Part shown: positions 1-8,818 of the stretch, in pieces
Numbering within the stretch: position 1 is the first letter of the stretch
How the letters are laid out: the number at the start of each line of letters is the position of its first letter
NCBI GenBank assembly: GCA_020636445.1
Contig: JACJXV010000041.1
Span: 1 to 34,533, forward strand
DNA: 34,533 bases
Direction of reading: 5' to 3'
Source of the DNA: Lewinellaceae bacterium
GTDB taxonomy: Bacteria > Bacteroidota > Bacteroidia > Chitinophagales > Saprospiraceae
Made by a program: the position numbers and the translations under genes
The notes under the pieces: generated by a model
Told to the model about the DNA's origin: nothing
The model's input: only the letters and a program-made list of their open reading frames with translations
The model's database searches: none

Positions 1-240
1 TATGCCTTATTGGGCTTCATTGCCATGATTATTACCATCATCGGTTTTTCGGAGGTAAACCTGGGTTTGCCGGGACGTATTTTGTGGGTTTTGCCAATTG
101 TTGGAGGGGTTGCCATATTTATGTTTCTTTCAGCACGTGCCGGCCAGCGATTAGGCCAGGCGGAGATGGTTCGCTTGCATCATTTTTTCGAGCAGGTAGC
201 TTTTCCTGGTGCCTCCCCAAAATCTGCTTTGCATGAGTAA
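1..240 (+). CDS. C-terminal part of an unidentified membrane protein (5' end outside window)
   Basis: The reading frame is open from the first base and ends at TAA 238-240, so the start lies upstream of the window. About 79 residues are visible. They hold two hydrophobic stretches (roughly residues 2-17 and 28-43) around a short loop with GLPGR, then a charged, probably cytoplasmic tail (ARAGQRLGQAE and onward) with no further membrane segment. This is consistent with the last two helices of an inner-membrane protein. No catalytic motif is visible and I do not recognise the family. The stop overlaps the likely start of the next gene (ATGAGTAA), so the two are probably co-transcribed and translationally coupled. 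Confidence 0.6.
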   Translation, partial: YALLGFIAMIITIIGFSEVNLGLPGRILWVLPIVGGVAIFMFLSARAGQRLGQAEMVRLHHFFEQVAFPGASPKSALHE

Positions 241-763
241 GTCGGACATGGTGTCTTTATTGAACGTACTGCCACAAACCGGTATCGTCCGCTGGCTTAG
301 TATTCGGCCACAGCGCTTAATGCCAGTGCAAGTGGTATCCGAAGTAACGGCCGACCCTGACCAGGGGCTATTGGGTGATCATTACAGTGGTCGGAATGGC
401 AAGCGACAGGTAACGCTCATCCAGGAGGAACATCTGGAGGTTGTCGGGAAATGGCTGAATACCGACCCTGTTGACCCTGCACAAACCCGACGAAACATGG
501 TGATTGCCGGGTTAAACTTGCAAGCTCTGCGTGGACGGCAGTTCCAGGTTGGTGCGCAGGTTATTTTGGAAATGACAGGCGATTGCCATCCTTGCTCCCG
601 GATGGATATGAACCTGGGCCCTGGTGGTTTCCAAGCCATGCGGGGCCATGGTGGTATTACGGCCCGTGTTGTACAGGGAGGCTTGATTCGCCTGGGAGAT
701 ACGGTTCAATTAGTCGCCAATGCAGTTGGCCAGGCGGATTCTTTACCGGATTTATTTTCCTAA
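233..763 (+). CDS. MOSC domain-containing protein
   Basis: A 176-residue protein. MOSC domains are beta-barrel folds found in molybdenum-cofactor sulfurases and in YiiM/YuaD-type proteins, where a conserved cysteine is thought to carry sulfur or bind the cofactor. Visible here are the LLGDHYSG segment near residue 50, followed by RQVTLIQEEHL, then RRNMVIAGLNL, and the cysteine-containing TGDCHPCSRM segment that marks the family, followed by GGITARVVQGG and LGDTV. Length fits a stand-alone MOSC protein. ATG 233 is preferred because it overlaps the preceding stop by a few bases; ATG 248 is an alternative, and the GTG further upstream at 209 would create a long overlap. The substrate is unknown. 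A cytoplasmic role in sulfur transfer or detoxification of N-hydroxylated compounds is possible but is not shown by the sequence. Confidence 0.85.
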   Translation: MSKSDMVSLLNVLPQTGIVRWLSIRPQRLMPVQVVSEVTADPDQGLLGDHYSGRNGKRQVTLIQEEHLEVVGKWLNTDPVDPAQTRRNMVIAGLNLQALRGRQFQVGAQVILEMTGDCHPCSRMDMNLGPGGFQAMRGHGGITARVVQGGLIRLGDTVQLVANAVGQADSLPDLFS

Positions 764-834
764 CCGGTAGCTGAAATCGGGAAACTTGTTATTTTGCCGG
801 CCGAAATTCCTTTTCATCGGATAAAGAAGCAAGT

Positions 835-1167
835 ATGGATGCCAACATGGTCCACATTACGGTTATTGACCGCCAGGGAGTAACCCACCAGCTGGAAGGC
901 CCTACGGATATGAATATGAATATGATGGAGCTGTGTAAAGCCCACGATTTACCGGTCAAGGGTACTTGCGGCGGAATGGCTTTGTGCTCTACCTGTCATG
1001 TATATGTGCTGAGTGACCACGAATTACGGGAAATGTCAGAAGACGAGGAAAATATGCTTGATCAGGCCTTCTTTGTTGAAGACAACTCCCGCCTGGGGTG
1101 CCAGATTCCGATCACGGAAGATTTGGATGGCCTGGTAGTGCAGCTGGCTCCGGAGACGGAAGATTAG
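835..1167 (+). CDS. 2Fe-2S ferredoxin, adrenodoxin type
   Basis: A 110-residue electron carrier. The four cluster ligands are C45-x5-C51-x2-C54 (in GTCGGMALCSTCHVYV) and C89 (in RLGCQI). This is the adrenodoxin/ISC-ferredoxin pattern rather than the plant type. The spacing, the CSTCHV segment and the acidic stretch between C54 and C89 (EDEEN) match vertebrate-type ferredoxins that pass electrons to cytochrome P450s or serve Fe-S cluster assembly. No iscSU or P450 gene is nearby, so the partner is unknown. ATG 847 is an alternative start. A promoter-like TTATTTTG (789-796) lies 39 bp upstream of the start and differs from TAnnTTTG at one position. The gene ends just before a strong terminator dyad. 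Confidence 0.93.
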   Translation: MDANMVHITVIDRQGVTHQLEGPTDMNMNMMELCKAHDLPVKGTCGGMALCSTCHVYVLSDHELREMSEDEENMLDQAFFVEDNSRLGCQIPITEDLDGLVVQLAPETED

Positions 1168-1178
1168 TATCAAACACA

Positions 1179-1217
1179 AATCAAAAGGGATGTCCTACCA
1201 GGACATCCCTTTTGATT
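1179..1217. terminator. Bidirectional rho-independent terminator
   Basis: A perfect 17-bp inverted repeat (1179-1195 and 1201-1217) with a 5-nt loop TACCA. The stem ends AATCAAAA/TTTTGATT, so each strand reads GC-rich stem then T-rich arm. It lies between the convergent ferredoxin (+) and protease (-) genes and can stop transcription from both sides. Confidence 0.88.
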
Positions 1218-1239
1218 TACAGCTCCAGAAAAAGGTCGC

Positions 1240-4200
1240 TTATTGAATCGTCAACCGGCGACTAACCTGATATCCATCTACGGTAAATAGCAGGGTGTAC
1301 ATGCCTTTCGGAAGTTGGTATACGGGGATGGTCAGCTGCCCTTGGCGCAGGCTTCCCCAAACAGACTGCTGGATAGTCCGCCCCAGGGGATCGATGAGTT
1401 GCCAGGAAATTTCGGCTATTTCCGGCAGGTCGGCTTCAATAGTTACCATTTCAGAGGCAGGGTTAGGATAAAGCACTAACCGTCCGCCCCGGGGAAGGTC
1501 CTGGGTGGCGGTTGCTGTTCCTACCGTGACCTTGCCAATATAGGTCGCGCTACACCCCTCGGTATGCGAAGCCGTCAGGATAACAGGATATTCACCGGCA
1601 CTCCGGTAGATATTGGTGGGGGTTGCATTGGTACTCGTCTGCCCGTCACCAAAGTTCCAACTGAAATTACTAGCGTTATTCGCCTGGGCTGAGAAACTAA
1701 CAGGAGCTTCCCCATTGACCAGGTTGACTGTTGAATTCAGTGGTTGGAAGCTAAGGTTTAGGTTCGGGCCATTGCTGGGTACTGCAATTCGCAGAGGGGT
1801 TCGCCCACAGGGGTAGGCATAATTTATTTCCCAATCATAGAAATAGGGGTAGGTCGCACTGTTGGTGTTATCCGATTGGGTTATTCGGAGGATGCCCGGT
1901 GTTTCGTAAGGGAATTGCGTACCTGTCGTGTTGATGTACATCCCTTTCCCTAAGGATCGTTCGAGGCGGTAACCCGTTCCGGGCTCAACCTGGAAATTCA
2001 GCGTCAGGCGGTTTTGACCCGTTTTGGTAACATTGACAATACGTTGCTGGATACTACCATCCGGCGCACGCAGGATGATTCCCCGAGGCCCTACCGTTTC
2101 TACATAAACCACTACGCTTTTCAGCGTAAAGGGTGCGAAGCAGTCAAAAATCAATGGCTCAGAGGTCTCGGAATAGGCGCCTGTTCCACTATTGTCAACT
2201 TTGCCGACTTTACCATCGAAGTTCAGCTCTGCATAAAAGACGGTGTCTTTAGTCAGGGCCCCGGTAAGTAAGGAAGGACCAATCGATACCGGCGAACCCC
2301 CACTGATTCGATCGTGCCAGTGGATGGATCCCTGCCCTTGGTAATCGCTGGTCAGGAGTGCTTGTCCGCCCGGACAAATGACCGGTGTTGTGGTCGTAAC
2401 CGTGGGTAATATGGCGAGATTCGTAACGTTGATTTGTTTTTTCAGGCTATTATTTAACGCGCGGGCATCCGGGAAGCCATTAGGCGTTTCGATACTGACT
2501 TGGATATCATAGCTCCCTACGGGCAGTGGAATGTCAATGACGGTATATTGGGTGCGCCCCTTGGGGGGAAGGTTTCCTGACCAGAGTGCATTGCCGAGTA
2601 CCTGCCCTGTGGTAGCCCGTCGAATGACCAGGTTGAAAGCGGTGAGGGGATCTGTGCCTGCATTTTCTACTGTCACAATGGCCCCAAACCGCCCACCACA
2701 GTCTTGTAAGCGCGTTTCCACATCCAGCAGAACCACATCATTGGGTGAACTGATTGGGGGCGTAGGTTGAATCCCTTTGGCTACCAAATAGTCGTAGGCT
2801 GCTTTGACGTCAATAATGCCACGGCCATATATATTGTCTTCTCCATTAGCCCCTAAGTCGCGTGCTGATTGATATAAGGCCAGGGCTAATTCCCGGCCCG
2901 AAACTTGCGGAAAGGCTTCCTTGAGTAATAAAATGGCGCCACTGACATGCGGTGCGGCCATCGAAGTGCCACTGAGGGAGACATATTTGCCACCAGGAGA
3001 GGCAGACCGGACACCTAAGCCCGGGGCTACTACTTCGGGTTTAATATTTAACGGGCCTCCTCCGGTTGGGTTACACTGGGAAGGGCCGCGTGAAGAGAAG
3101 CTGGCAATGGGCGTGCTGCTTTGATTACCATTGACTGCTCCTACCGAAAAGGGCAGGACCGTATTCATGCTCAGGGCAGAGGGGAAACTGATCGTCAGCG
3201 AATCGGGCCCCTCATTACCCGCGGAAAAGACCACTGCAATGCCCGCCAAATCGAGGGATGTGAAGATATTGCGGTAAGTACTCGTGAAGCAATCCTGAAG
3301 GTTGAAATTTCCAGCCGGATTACCCCAGGAGTTATTAATGACATCCGGGATGTCGTCGGCCGTATTGTTATTTCCATCCGGATTAAGTGCCCATTGTAAA
3401 GCCTGAAACGTATTGACAATAGTCGACCCTAACAGCTTACAAGTTTCTCCGTTCTGATCGCGTAAGGGTAAGGGGGCGCCCATCCAACGGGCATTAAAAG
3501 CTACCCCAATGGTATCACGAGTTAGGCGGTTTAGCCCGATAATGGTGCCCGCCACATGGGTGCCATGCTCGGTACAGTAGTCGGGGGTGACCAGGCTGCC
3601 GTATGCCTGTCTGAGGGGTTCCTGATTGTAGGCAAACTGGTTGCGAAGTGCAGGGTGTTCGGTGTCCTGTCCATCATCAAGAACCAGCACTTTGCGGCCG
3701 TAGCCGGTATATCCCAATCGCCACATTGCCGGAGCATTAATGGCGACTAATCCGGGCTCAACGCCATTGGGGGTTACTGGCGCTGCTTCCGGTGCCGAAG
3801 TACGATGCCGGTAAATAGGTCGATCCCAGTCAACAAAGTTAACATCAGGATCCTGGGTGAGCTGCCAGATAAGTGGTGCCTGAGCCCGTACATAAATGAT
3901 ATTGGCGATCCAAAAAGACGCTATACTCTGCTGGTCCGCCTGTGGAGACCGACGGAGCCTTTCCAGCAGCCCCAACTGGGATTGCTTTGCTTTATCCTGC
4001 AATGTGTTGAGGAGCAAGCGCACGCGGTCCTCACGCGAAGGCTGATTACGTAGTGATTGTTGTTCGAAGGAGGCCAGATCAACCTGATCCCGAAGTTGAA
4101 CGAGAATTCCGTAATAGGTGTCCTGCGAACCATCTTGTATTTCGTAAGCCAGGTCGGGAGCAATACGGGCCAGATTCCCTTGCGCAGCAACTGGTATGAT

Positions 4201-4266
4201 GGACCAACTAGCAATAAGCAGCCGGGTTAACCAAATTCCCAATAAACGAGAATGTCCTGTAAGCAT
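1240..4266 (-). CDS. Secreted subtilisin-like serine protease (S8) with PKD and T9SS type A sorting domains
   Basis: A 1008-residue modular extracellular protease. The order is: signal peptide (residues 1-29, ending VAAQG); propeptide-like region to about 165; S8 catalytic domain about 175-495 with D197 (VLDDGQD), H234 (HGTHVAG), oxyanion N351 (SAGNEG) and S435 (GTSMAAPH), so the triad is complete; a CARDB-like beta domain about 510-620; an Ig-like segment about 625-690; a further beta domain; a PKD domain about 855-920 (WNFGDG); and a C-terminal sorting domain about 930-1008 (YPNPASE, then LPKGMYTLLF). The last domain is the type A signal by which T9SS exports and anchors cargo. It probably degrades extracellular protein. 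A perfect hairpin lies 80 bp upstream. It is transcribed toward the ferredoxin and ends at the shared terminator. Confidence 0.95.
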   Translation of the reverse strand: MLTGHSRLLGIWLTRLLIASWSIIPVAAQGNLARIAPDLAYEIQDGSQDTYYGILVQLRDQVDLASFEQQSLRNQPSREDRVRLLLNTLQDKAKQSQLGLLERLRRSPQADQQSIASFWIANIIYVRAQAPLIWQLTQDPDVNFVDWDRPIYRHRTSAPEAAPVTPNGVEPGLVAINAPAMWRLGYTGYGRKVLVLDDGQDTEHPALRNQFAYNQEPLRQAYGSLVTPDYCTEHGTHVAGTIIGLNRLTRDTIGVAFNARWMGAPLPLRDQNGETCKLLGSTIVNTFQALQWALNPDGNNNTADDIPDVINNSWGNPAGNFNLQDCFTSTYRNIFTSLDLAGIAVVFSAGNEGPDSLTISFPSALSMNTVLPFSVGAVNGNQSSTPIASFSSRGPSQCNPTGGGPLNIKPEVVAPGLGVRSASPGGKYVSLSGTSMAAPHVSGAILLLKEAFPQVSGRELALALYQSARDLGANGEDNIYGRGIIDVKAAYDYLVAKGIQPTPPISSPNDVVLLDVETRLQDCGGRFGAIVTVENAGTDPLTAFNLVIRRATTGQVLGNALWSGNLPPKGRTQYTVIDIPLPVGSYDIQVSIETPNGFPDARALNNSLKKQINVTNLAILPTVTTTTPVICPGGQALLTSDYQGQGSIHWHDRISGGSPVSIGPSLLTGALTKDTVFYAELNFDGKVGKVDNSGTGAYSETSEPLIFDCFAPFTLKSVVVYVETVGPRGIILRAPDGSIQQRIVNVTKTGQNRLTLNFQVEPGTGYRLERSLGKGMYINTTGTQFPYETPGILRITQSDNTNSATYPYFYDWEINYAYPCGRTPLRIAVPSNGPNLNLSFQPLNSTVNLVNGEAPVSFSAQANNASNFSWNFGDGQTSTNATPTNIYRSAGEYPVILTASHTEGCSATYIGKVTVGTATATQDLPRGGRLVLYPNPASEMVTIEADLPEIAEISWQLIDPLGRTIQQSVWGSLRQGQLTIPVYQLPKGMYTLLFTVDGYQVSRRLTIQ

Positions 4267-4345
4267 AATTCGTTATTTCACGGTTTCAAATGATCGTAGG
4301 TTTTGTTCTACGAAAAAGCAGATGTGGAGTTACGGGCAAAAATGC

Positions 4346-4364
4346 AAACTCTTCCCAAGAGTTT
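4346..4364. promoter_or_regulatory. Small perfect inverted repeat upstream of the subtilisin gene
   Basis: AAACTCTT, 3-nt spacer CCC, AAGAGTTT: 8-bp arms located 80-98 bp before the protease start codon, in the 175-bp gap 4267-4441. On the minus strand the adjacent CATTTTTG (plus positions 4337-4344) resembles a -7 box TAnnTTTG with one mismatch. The repeat could be an operator or a small RNA hairpin; no direct evidence decides. Confidence 0.3.
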
Positions 4365-4441
4365 TAGCAAGCTGGCTAACTTTTGACGGGAATGAGCGGA
4401 ATAAATCCCGGAACTTTTAGCGAGGCATTGATGGATTAGCG

Positions 4442-7162
4442 TTATTGGATTAAGCCAATTAACGTTTGATAATCGTCAAAAGATGCATCATCTGCCTTCA
4501 TTTCCAGCAGGGGAAGTAATTCGCTGCCATAAAAGTCCTCTAATTGTCTGCGGGTGTACGTACACCTCACTTCCACCTGACCCCGGGTGATTTGGTTGGT
4601 TCGCCAGCTTAGCGTTTTCTCGATCTTTTCCAGCATACGTTGGGCGGTTTCCCGATGATCTGAGCCAGGACTTACAGCCGGGATTTTGGCAAAGGCAGCA
4701 TTATTGCGCAAAACCATTTTCCCATTTTCCAAAATAAAGTAGGCTGTATGCGGTAAGTCCGTATTTTGATTTTTCTGCCAGAGATAAGCATAGAGAATCA
4801 ATTGCAGGTCTTCTTCATTTTTGACGGCTTGCTCATAGCGGTGGTTGCCTCGCCATTTCAGGTCGAGAATAGCCCATTCGTCGCCACGTTGCAATACCAG
4901 GTCAGCCCGGCCTTTCAGATTAATATCGCCCAGCAGTCCTTCCAGATTGTACTCCGTTGCTGCAATAGTCCACTGGTTGCGTTGGAGCAGGTCGAGCAAA
5001 CTCCAGGCAGAGAACTTAAGCCGTTTAATAAAATTAATGCGCTCGGGTTCTTTTCCATAAAGGAGCAACACGGCTCCTTCGCGGTCAAATAAGGAGGGTG
5101 TTTCCCGATCAATCCACTGGTCTACTTGCTGCTGGTTCCAGTGAATGACTCCCTCCTGCTGGAGCAGGAATTCAAAGGTTCGGTGCGCTAAATTGCCCAG
5201 CAGGGTATGGTCTTTCACGATACTCAGGATAGGGGACTTATGCAGGTGTACCTTATACTTGAACATCCAGAGGTATGGATAATAAAGCAGCCGTTCCAGG
5301 CTACTGAAGCTTTCTGACTCCCGATCCTGCAACTTGTCGAGATTGGGTAGCTCCAGAAAGGGAACAGGCCTGGCGAGCGGAGCTGGATCAACCGCATTTA
5401 ACCGGGGGATATCCAATGACCGGAACAGCGTGGTCGACCAGCTACTGCGCTGATCCAGGTCGAGGGTTATTCCTGTCAGGTCACCAAAGCAGGCTTCCAG
5501 GTCGCCCAACAGTGGGTGAGGCATAACCGCGCGTCCTTCGGCAATTGCCGGGATGGCGAGGACGAGTTGTTGGTGGGTGCGTAAAAAGGGTTGCTTTCGT
5601 TGCCAGCTCATCCGGGCATTCTGATCAGCCGGAATATCCAGGAGTGTTTCATGTTCTTGTAGCCAGGTAATCTCAGGCTGATACCACCGGGAAAAGAAAT
5701 AATCTGCTTCGTACTGGGTGAAGGTCCACCAAAGCAACTCAGGGATTTCAGCTACCAGGGCATGACCCTGGTAAAGGTAGGGATAATGCCCGCATTCGGC
5801 ACCCCGCATCTGAATAGGGGTAGGTTCGTAAATCGTCCGGACAATTCGTTCGAGCTCCAGCCTGTTCAGCGTTTGCTCGGGGAGTGCTTCCAGCAATTCA
5901 ACGATCTGGCGTGCCTGTTCTGCAACTCTGGCCAGGGGCAACGGATCGGTTTGGTGTTCCAGCGTGCGGAGTGCCCAATGTTGCACATAGCGAAAAATAT
6001 CCAGCATATCCTCTTTAGGCGCCTCACCGGAACTATCGTACCGGCGCCGTTCAAACCAAAAGCGATATTCCTGGCGAATGAGGGTGATATCGAGGTCCTT
6101 TTCGCCCTGCTCAGCGCGTTGATCAAGGTCGCGAAAATACTGCTGAATCATGGCATGCCAGGTGTCACTTTGTAAGCCAGGTGTCTGCGCCATTTGAAGT
6201 GCGATACGGCTAGCTAAATCGGCTTCCAGAGGTTTAATGGCCAGGGAAACAAATTCCATGATTTTGTAGGGATCAATCGGGTTCCAGAGAAATTCCGGAG
6301 CCAGCTTGAGTACCTGGAGTGAAGGTCTGGCCAGTGTAGCAGATTGCATACCCAGGCTGGGGAGCCCTTCCTGAATAATTGCATAGTTCAGTACGCGGGA
6401 TTTCTCAGGCACCAGAATTGCCGGTTGCCATTGGGGGTTACGGCGCAGCAGTGCCGCTGTCCAGGCAGCCATCTCCGTTTCCCGTTGTCCGCGCAATATA
6501 ATCAGCGAGCCATCATTACGCAGTTTCGGAGCGGCCCCGCCGCCTGGCTGCAGAAGGTAATTGCGGAATTGATCCAGATCGGTAACGGCCGGTTTGGGGG
6601 TAGGGGCTGCTGCATATTGAACAGGAAAACCCGCTTGGGCAAAGGCGTCAAAAAGTTGGACCCAGTGGGCGGGGAGAATGGTTCGTGGTTCTAAAACTTG
6701 TAATTCACGGAGCGGAAATTTTCGCTGCGACCAGATCTGGCGTATTCGGGAAAAGCGATCAGCCATTCCGGGAGATAACGAATAATCGCTTTGTTGCAGT
6801 AATGCTTCCAGTTGAGCAAACGTGGCTAAGCGTTCAGGCATGTTGGGATGGATTTGAAAATCCCAACCTGACTGGCGGAGTTCATCCCGGCGACTAAGCA
6901 TATCCTCCGCGGTAGCAAATTGATCAGCCTGTAGCGCCGCGCAATAGAAAGCATCGGGAGCGATTTCCAGAAATGCGAGCAGGGCCTGTCGATATTGCTC
7001 AATACGCAGGTAATCGTTGGCAGAGGTAGCGCTAGCCAACCCCAGGTGTGTTTCTAACCATTGGAGAAACCCCTGTGGACCCAGGTAGCGAATGCCACCA
7101 CTGGTTTGGGCCGGTAATGGCCAGGCAGGGGTATCTAAAGCCAATCCGAAAATAATTTTCAT
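4442..7162 (-). CDS. PD-(D/E)XK nuclease family protein, AddB/RecB-nuclease-like
   Basis: A 906-residue cytoplasmic protein. The C-terminal third carries the RecB/AddB-type nuclease signature: H660 in LGNLAH, D754 in GRADLV, D767 and K769 in ILDLKW, then Q787 and Y791 in the QLILYAYLW motif. All metal-binding positions are therefore present. The remainder resembles the inactivated helicase-like part of AddB: I see no Walker A GxGKT anywhere. The segment SSLERLLYYPY at about 620-630 is where AddB proteins usually have an iron-sulfur cysteine (CPY); here it is tyrosine, so a 4Fe-4S staple is unlikely. In Bacteroidota such proteins often pair with a UvrD-like AddA helicase for double-strand break end resection, but no helicase gene is in the window. 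It starts 63 bp from a hairpin repeat element. Confidence 0.85.
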   Translation of the reverse strand: MKIIFGLALDTPAWPLPAQTSGGIRYLGPQGFLQWLETHLGLASATSANDYLRIEQYRQALLAFLEIAPDAFYCAALQADQFATAEDMLSRRDELRQSGWDFQIHPNMPERLATFAQLEALLQQSDYSLSPGMADRFSRIRQIWSQRKFPLRELQVLEPRTILPAHWVQLFDAFAQAGFPVQYAAAPTPKPAVTDLDQFRNYLLQPGGGAAPKLRNDGSLIILRGQRETEMAAWTAALLRRNPQWQPAILVPEKSRVLNYAIIQEGLPSLGMQSATLARPSLQVLKLAPEFLWNPIDPYKIMEFVSLAIKPLEADLASRIALQMAQTPGLQSDTWHAMIQQYFRDLDQRAEQGEKDLDITLIRQEYRFWFERRRYDSSGEAPKEDMLDIFRYVQHWALRTLEHQTDPLPLARVAEQARQIVELLEALPEQTLNRLELERIVRTIYEPTPIQMRGAECGHYPYLYQGHALVAEIPELLWWTFTQYEADYFFSRWYQPEITWLQEHETLLDIPADQNARMSWQRKQPFLRTHQQLVLAIPAIAEGRAVMPHPLLGDLEACFGDLTGITLDLDQRSSWSTTLFRSLDIPRLNAVDPAPLARPVPFLELPNLDKLQDRESESFSSLERLLYYPYLWMFKYKVHLHKSPILSIVKDHTLLGNLAHRTFEFLLQQEGVIHWNQQQVDQWIDRETPSLFDREGAVLLLYGKEPERINFIKRLKFSAWSLLDLLQRNQWTIAATEYNLEGLLGDINLKGRADLVLQRGDEWAILDLKWRGNHRYEQAVKNEEDLQLILYAYLWQKNQNTDLPHTAYFILENGKMVLRNNAAFAKIPAVSPGSDHRETAQRMLEKIEKTLSWRTNQITRGQVEVRCTYTRRQLEDFYGSELLPLLEMKADDASFDDYQTLIGLIQ

Positions 7163-7224
7163 GAAAATCGCTTATTTTGCCCCGAAGGATGATTGGTTAG
7201 GTCGCCCCAACTTCTAATAAGTGG

Positions 7225-7330
7225 TTCTTTGGCAAATTCCGTGTCTGGAGTCGATCAAAAATGAAGCGCAACCCTTCCATAAGTCGCTTTTACGCTTCAT
7301 CCTAACGCGACCACGGAATTTGTCAAAGAA
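7225..7330. repeat. Hairpin repeat element, copy 1 (106 bp, MITE-like)
   Basis: The arms at 7225-7243 (TTCTTTGGCAAATTCCGTG) and 7312-7330 are inverted copies pairing at 18 of 19 positions; the odd pair would be G-U in RNA. Inside is a second dyad ATGAAGCG (7261-7268) with CGCTTCAT (7293-7300). The same arms and inner motif occur at 11175-11260. No open reading frame lies inside. It sits 62 bp upstream of the nuclease start codon in a non-coding gap. Confidence 0.8.
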
Positions 7331-7574
7331 GGTAAAAATTTAGCGAACAACCAGTTGACACGATGCCCGCTATCTCAAAACCTGCCCAATATTCTGATAA
7401 AACTATATCAAATGGGCATGAGGAGGAACTAGCGATAAAAGAACTGAAGCTTCAATAACGTTTGCATGTAGCACGTGGAGGAATATCCTTGATCAACCAA
7501 AGTTGTTTTATGCACACCGAAGCGATCTAGGATTTTCGCAAAAAACCGGCTGCTGACCGAAACAACAGTACTCC
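7331..7574. other. Non-coding stretch with no recognised feature
   Basis: Remainder of the 558-bp gap between the nuclease start and the next start codon. No convincing reading frame, hairpin or repeat was seen apart from the flanking hairpin element and the promoter candidate at 7575-7605. Confidence 0.5.
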
Positions 7575-7605
7575 TTTGCATAAGGTATAAATATCCCTAT
7601 TTTAT
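7575..7605 (+). promoter_or_regulatory. Candidate sigma-A promoter for the small membrane protein gene
   Basis: TTTG at 7575-7578, exactly 19 bp, then TATTTTAT at 7598-7605. This fits the Bacteroidota -33 element and spacing; the -7 box differs from TAnnTTTG in its last two bases. It would give a leader of about 110 nt. Confidence 0.45.
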
Positions 7606-7720
7606 CGTTAATGAAAAGAGAATAGCCAGTTTTTTGGCGAGTGGAAGGCAATTTTGACTTGGCTACTTGGTAGAACAGACGTGGAAATTGTTTTTTAAAA
7701 TATATTCAAAACCGCATTGC

Positions 7721-8092
7721 ATGAAAACACTACTATTACTTGTTCTAGGATTCGGTGCTTTTTTGATCTTTCAGCCTGCTGCGCAGGCAGCGTTGAGCCC
7801 CGTCCGAACAACGACAGTATTAGCTCCCGAAAATTCATCGACGAAAACCGCCAAAGAGTTGCGTCGGGAAAACCGCCTTCAGCGCCTTAAAGCCAAATGG
7901 AAGGCCAGAGCTGGAAACTTAATGGATGATGGCAAATTTCGATTGGGAGCGCTGCTCCTGTTAATTGCTATTGGCCTGGCTATTTTAGCAGCATTAGGCC
8001 TGTTAAGCAGTCTGTTCAGCTTCGCAGCAGGGTTATTTGCATTAGGTGGTGTAATCCTGGTGGTGTGGTCGCTAATTGAAAATTACGGCTAA
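7721..8092 (+). CDS. Small exported or membrane protein of unknown function
   Basis: A 123-residue protein. The start at ATG 7721 gives a clean signal peptide (residues 1-24, MKTLLLLVLGF through PAAQA), which a longer reading from TTG 7667 would bury. After it come a short polar linker, a strongly basic segment about 46-68 (KELRRENRLQRLKAKWKAR), and a hydrophobic C-terminus about 74-118 with one or two membrane helices rich in Leu, Ala and Gly. The arrangement of signal peptide, basic stretch and hydrophobic tail resembles small Bacteroidota envelope proteins annotated only as hypothetical. No catalytic motif is present. It is monocistronic, convergent with the START-like gene 39 bp downstream. 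Confidence 0.75.
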   Translation: MKTLLLLVLGFGAFLIFQPAAQAALSPVRTTTVLAPENSSTKTAKELRRENRLQRLKAKWKARAGNLMDDGKFRLGALLLLIAIGLAILAALGLLSSLFSFAAGLFALGGVILVVWSLIENYG

Positions 8093-8131
8093 AGCCCGTT
8101 GCATCAGGAGGTGTGGGGGGTAAGTAAGAAT

Positions 8132-8512
8132 TTATCCCCCGCATTCGACCCGCAACTGGCTGATCTGCTTCTGCCAGTACTTGCGTTGGTCGTCGAGCTC
8201 GTCGGCGTCACAAAAGTCGGACAGCTCCAAAATTGTTTCTCCCGTCACGGGAGATTCGGAAATACGAAATTCGAGGAACTCTCCCTCTTCTTCCATTTCT
8301 TCCCACTGCAATCGCAGTAATTCCGCTTCAATATCATCGATGATCGTAGCGGTTTCGGCACTTTCCCCCCAAAAGAAGGTAAAATGATCATCCCCGGCAT
8401 CAACCTCATCACAAAACCATCGAACCAGACAGGACGGTGTGGTGAGAAATTGGTAGAGAATAGCCGGTGAGGCCCGGAAAACAAAGTCCATTTGCAATTT
8501 TACTCGTTCCAT
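8132..8512 (-). CDS. START-like domain protein (Bacteroidota type)
   Basis: A 126-residue cytoplasmic protein of the SRPBCC/START-like superfamily, whose members have a helix-grip fold enclosing a hydrophobic pocket. The N-terminus MERVKLQMDFVFRASPAILY, followed by FLTTPSCLVRWFCDEVD, is typical of the group: a beta strand, then the SPxxLYxFLTTPxxLxxWF helix. It is followed by FTFFWGESAETA, an acidic middle and a C-terminal helix (QRKYWQKQISQLRV). Start ATG 8512 is chosen because homology-like sequence begins there; the frame stays open to 8659 but that extension looks non-coding. The ligand is unknown. It is divergent from rpoD across a 392-bp gap. Composition is notably acidic (EEMEEEGE). 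Confidence 0.82.
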   Translation of the reverse strand: MERVKLQMDFVFRASPAILYQFLTTPSCLVRWFCDEVDAGDDHFTFFWGESAETATIIDDIEAELLRLQWEEMEEEGEFLEFRISESPVTGETILELSDFCDADELDDQRKYWQKQISQLRVECGG

Positions 8513-8695
8513 ACATTGGAGGCCGTTGGCGAAACAGGCTGAAGGATAGTGGTTTGGGTGAAAATTCAATAAAGCTATATGGTGGTAGCTCAGCGCAATA
8601 AAAAATAAAAAAACGATAATTCCAAACGCCTGATCTTTTTTGCCACGACTATCTTCCATCCTTTTGCAAAAAATACCAGATCATTGGGTAATAAA

Positions 8696-8727
8696 CTTGA
8701 CTCGGAGCAGGAATTGGAATATTTTTG
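8696..8727 (+). promoter_or_regulatory. Promoter of rpoD
   Basis: CTTG at 8696-8699, 20 bp, then TATTTTTG at 8720-8727, a full match to TAnnTTTG. Transcription would begin near 8733, leaving a leader of about 170 nt before ATG 8905. Confidence 0.6.
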
Positions 8728-8785
8728 TGAGCTATAATAGGGACAAAAGGAAAATTTGGAAAATTCAAAGCAGGAAAAACGCATT

Positions 8786-8818
8786 GCCGGCTCCGTACGC
8801 TCGTGTACGCGAGGCGGC
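8786..8818 (+). promoter_or_regulatory. Terminator-like hairpin in the rpoD leader (possible attenuator)
   Basis: Arms 8786-8798 (GCCGGCTCCGTAC) and 8805-8818 pair with one mismatch and one bulge around the loop GCTCGT. They are followed by the T-rich run TTTCATTTATTTTT (8819-8832). It lies between the rpoD promoter and its start codon. No plus-strand gene ends nearby, so it is not a terminator of an upstream gene. Confidence 0.5.

Noticed and set aside
5762..6175. A 137-codon plus-strand frame
   Set aside because: Antisense to the PD-(D/E)XK gene, with no recognisable motif or start region.
7667..7720. N-terminal extension of the small membrane protein
   Set aside because: It starts at TTG and would put 18 polar residues before a clear signal peptide; ATG 7721 is better.
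8513..8659. N-terminal extension of the START-like protein
   Set aside because: The known-family beginning is at ATG 8512 and the upstream residues look like translated intergenic DNA.
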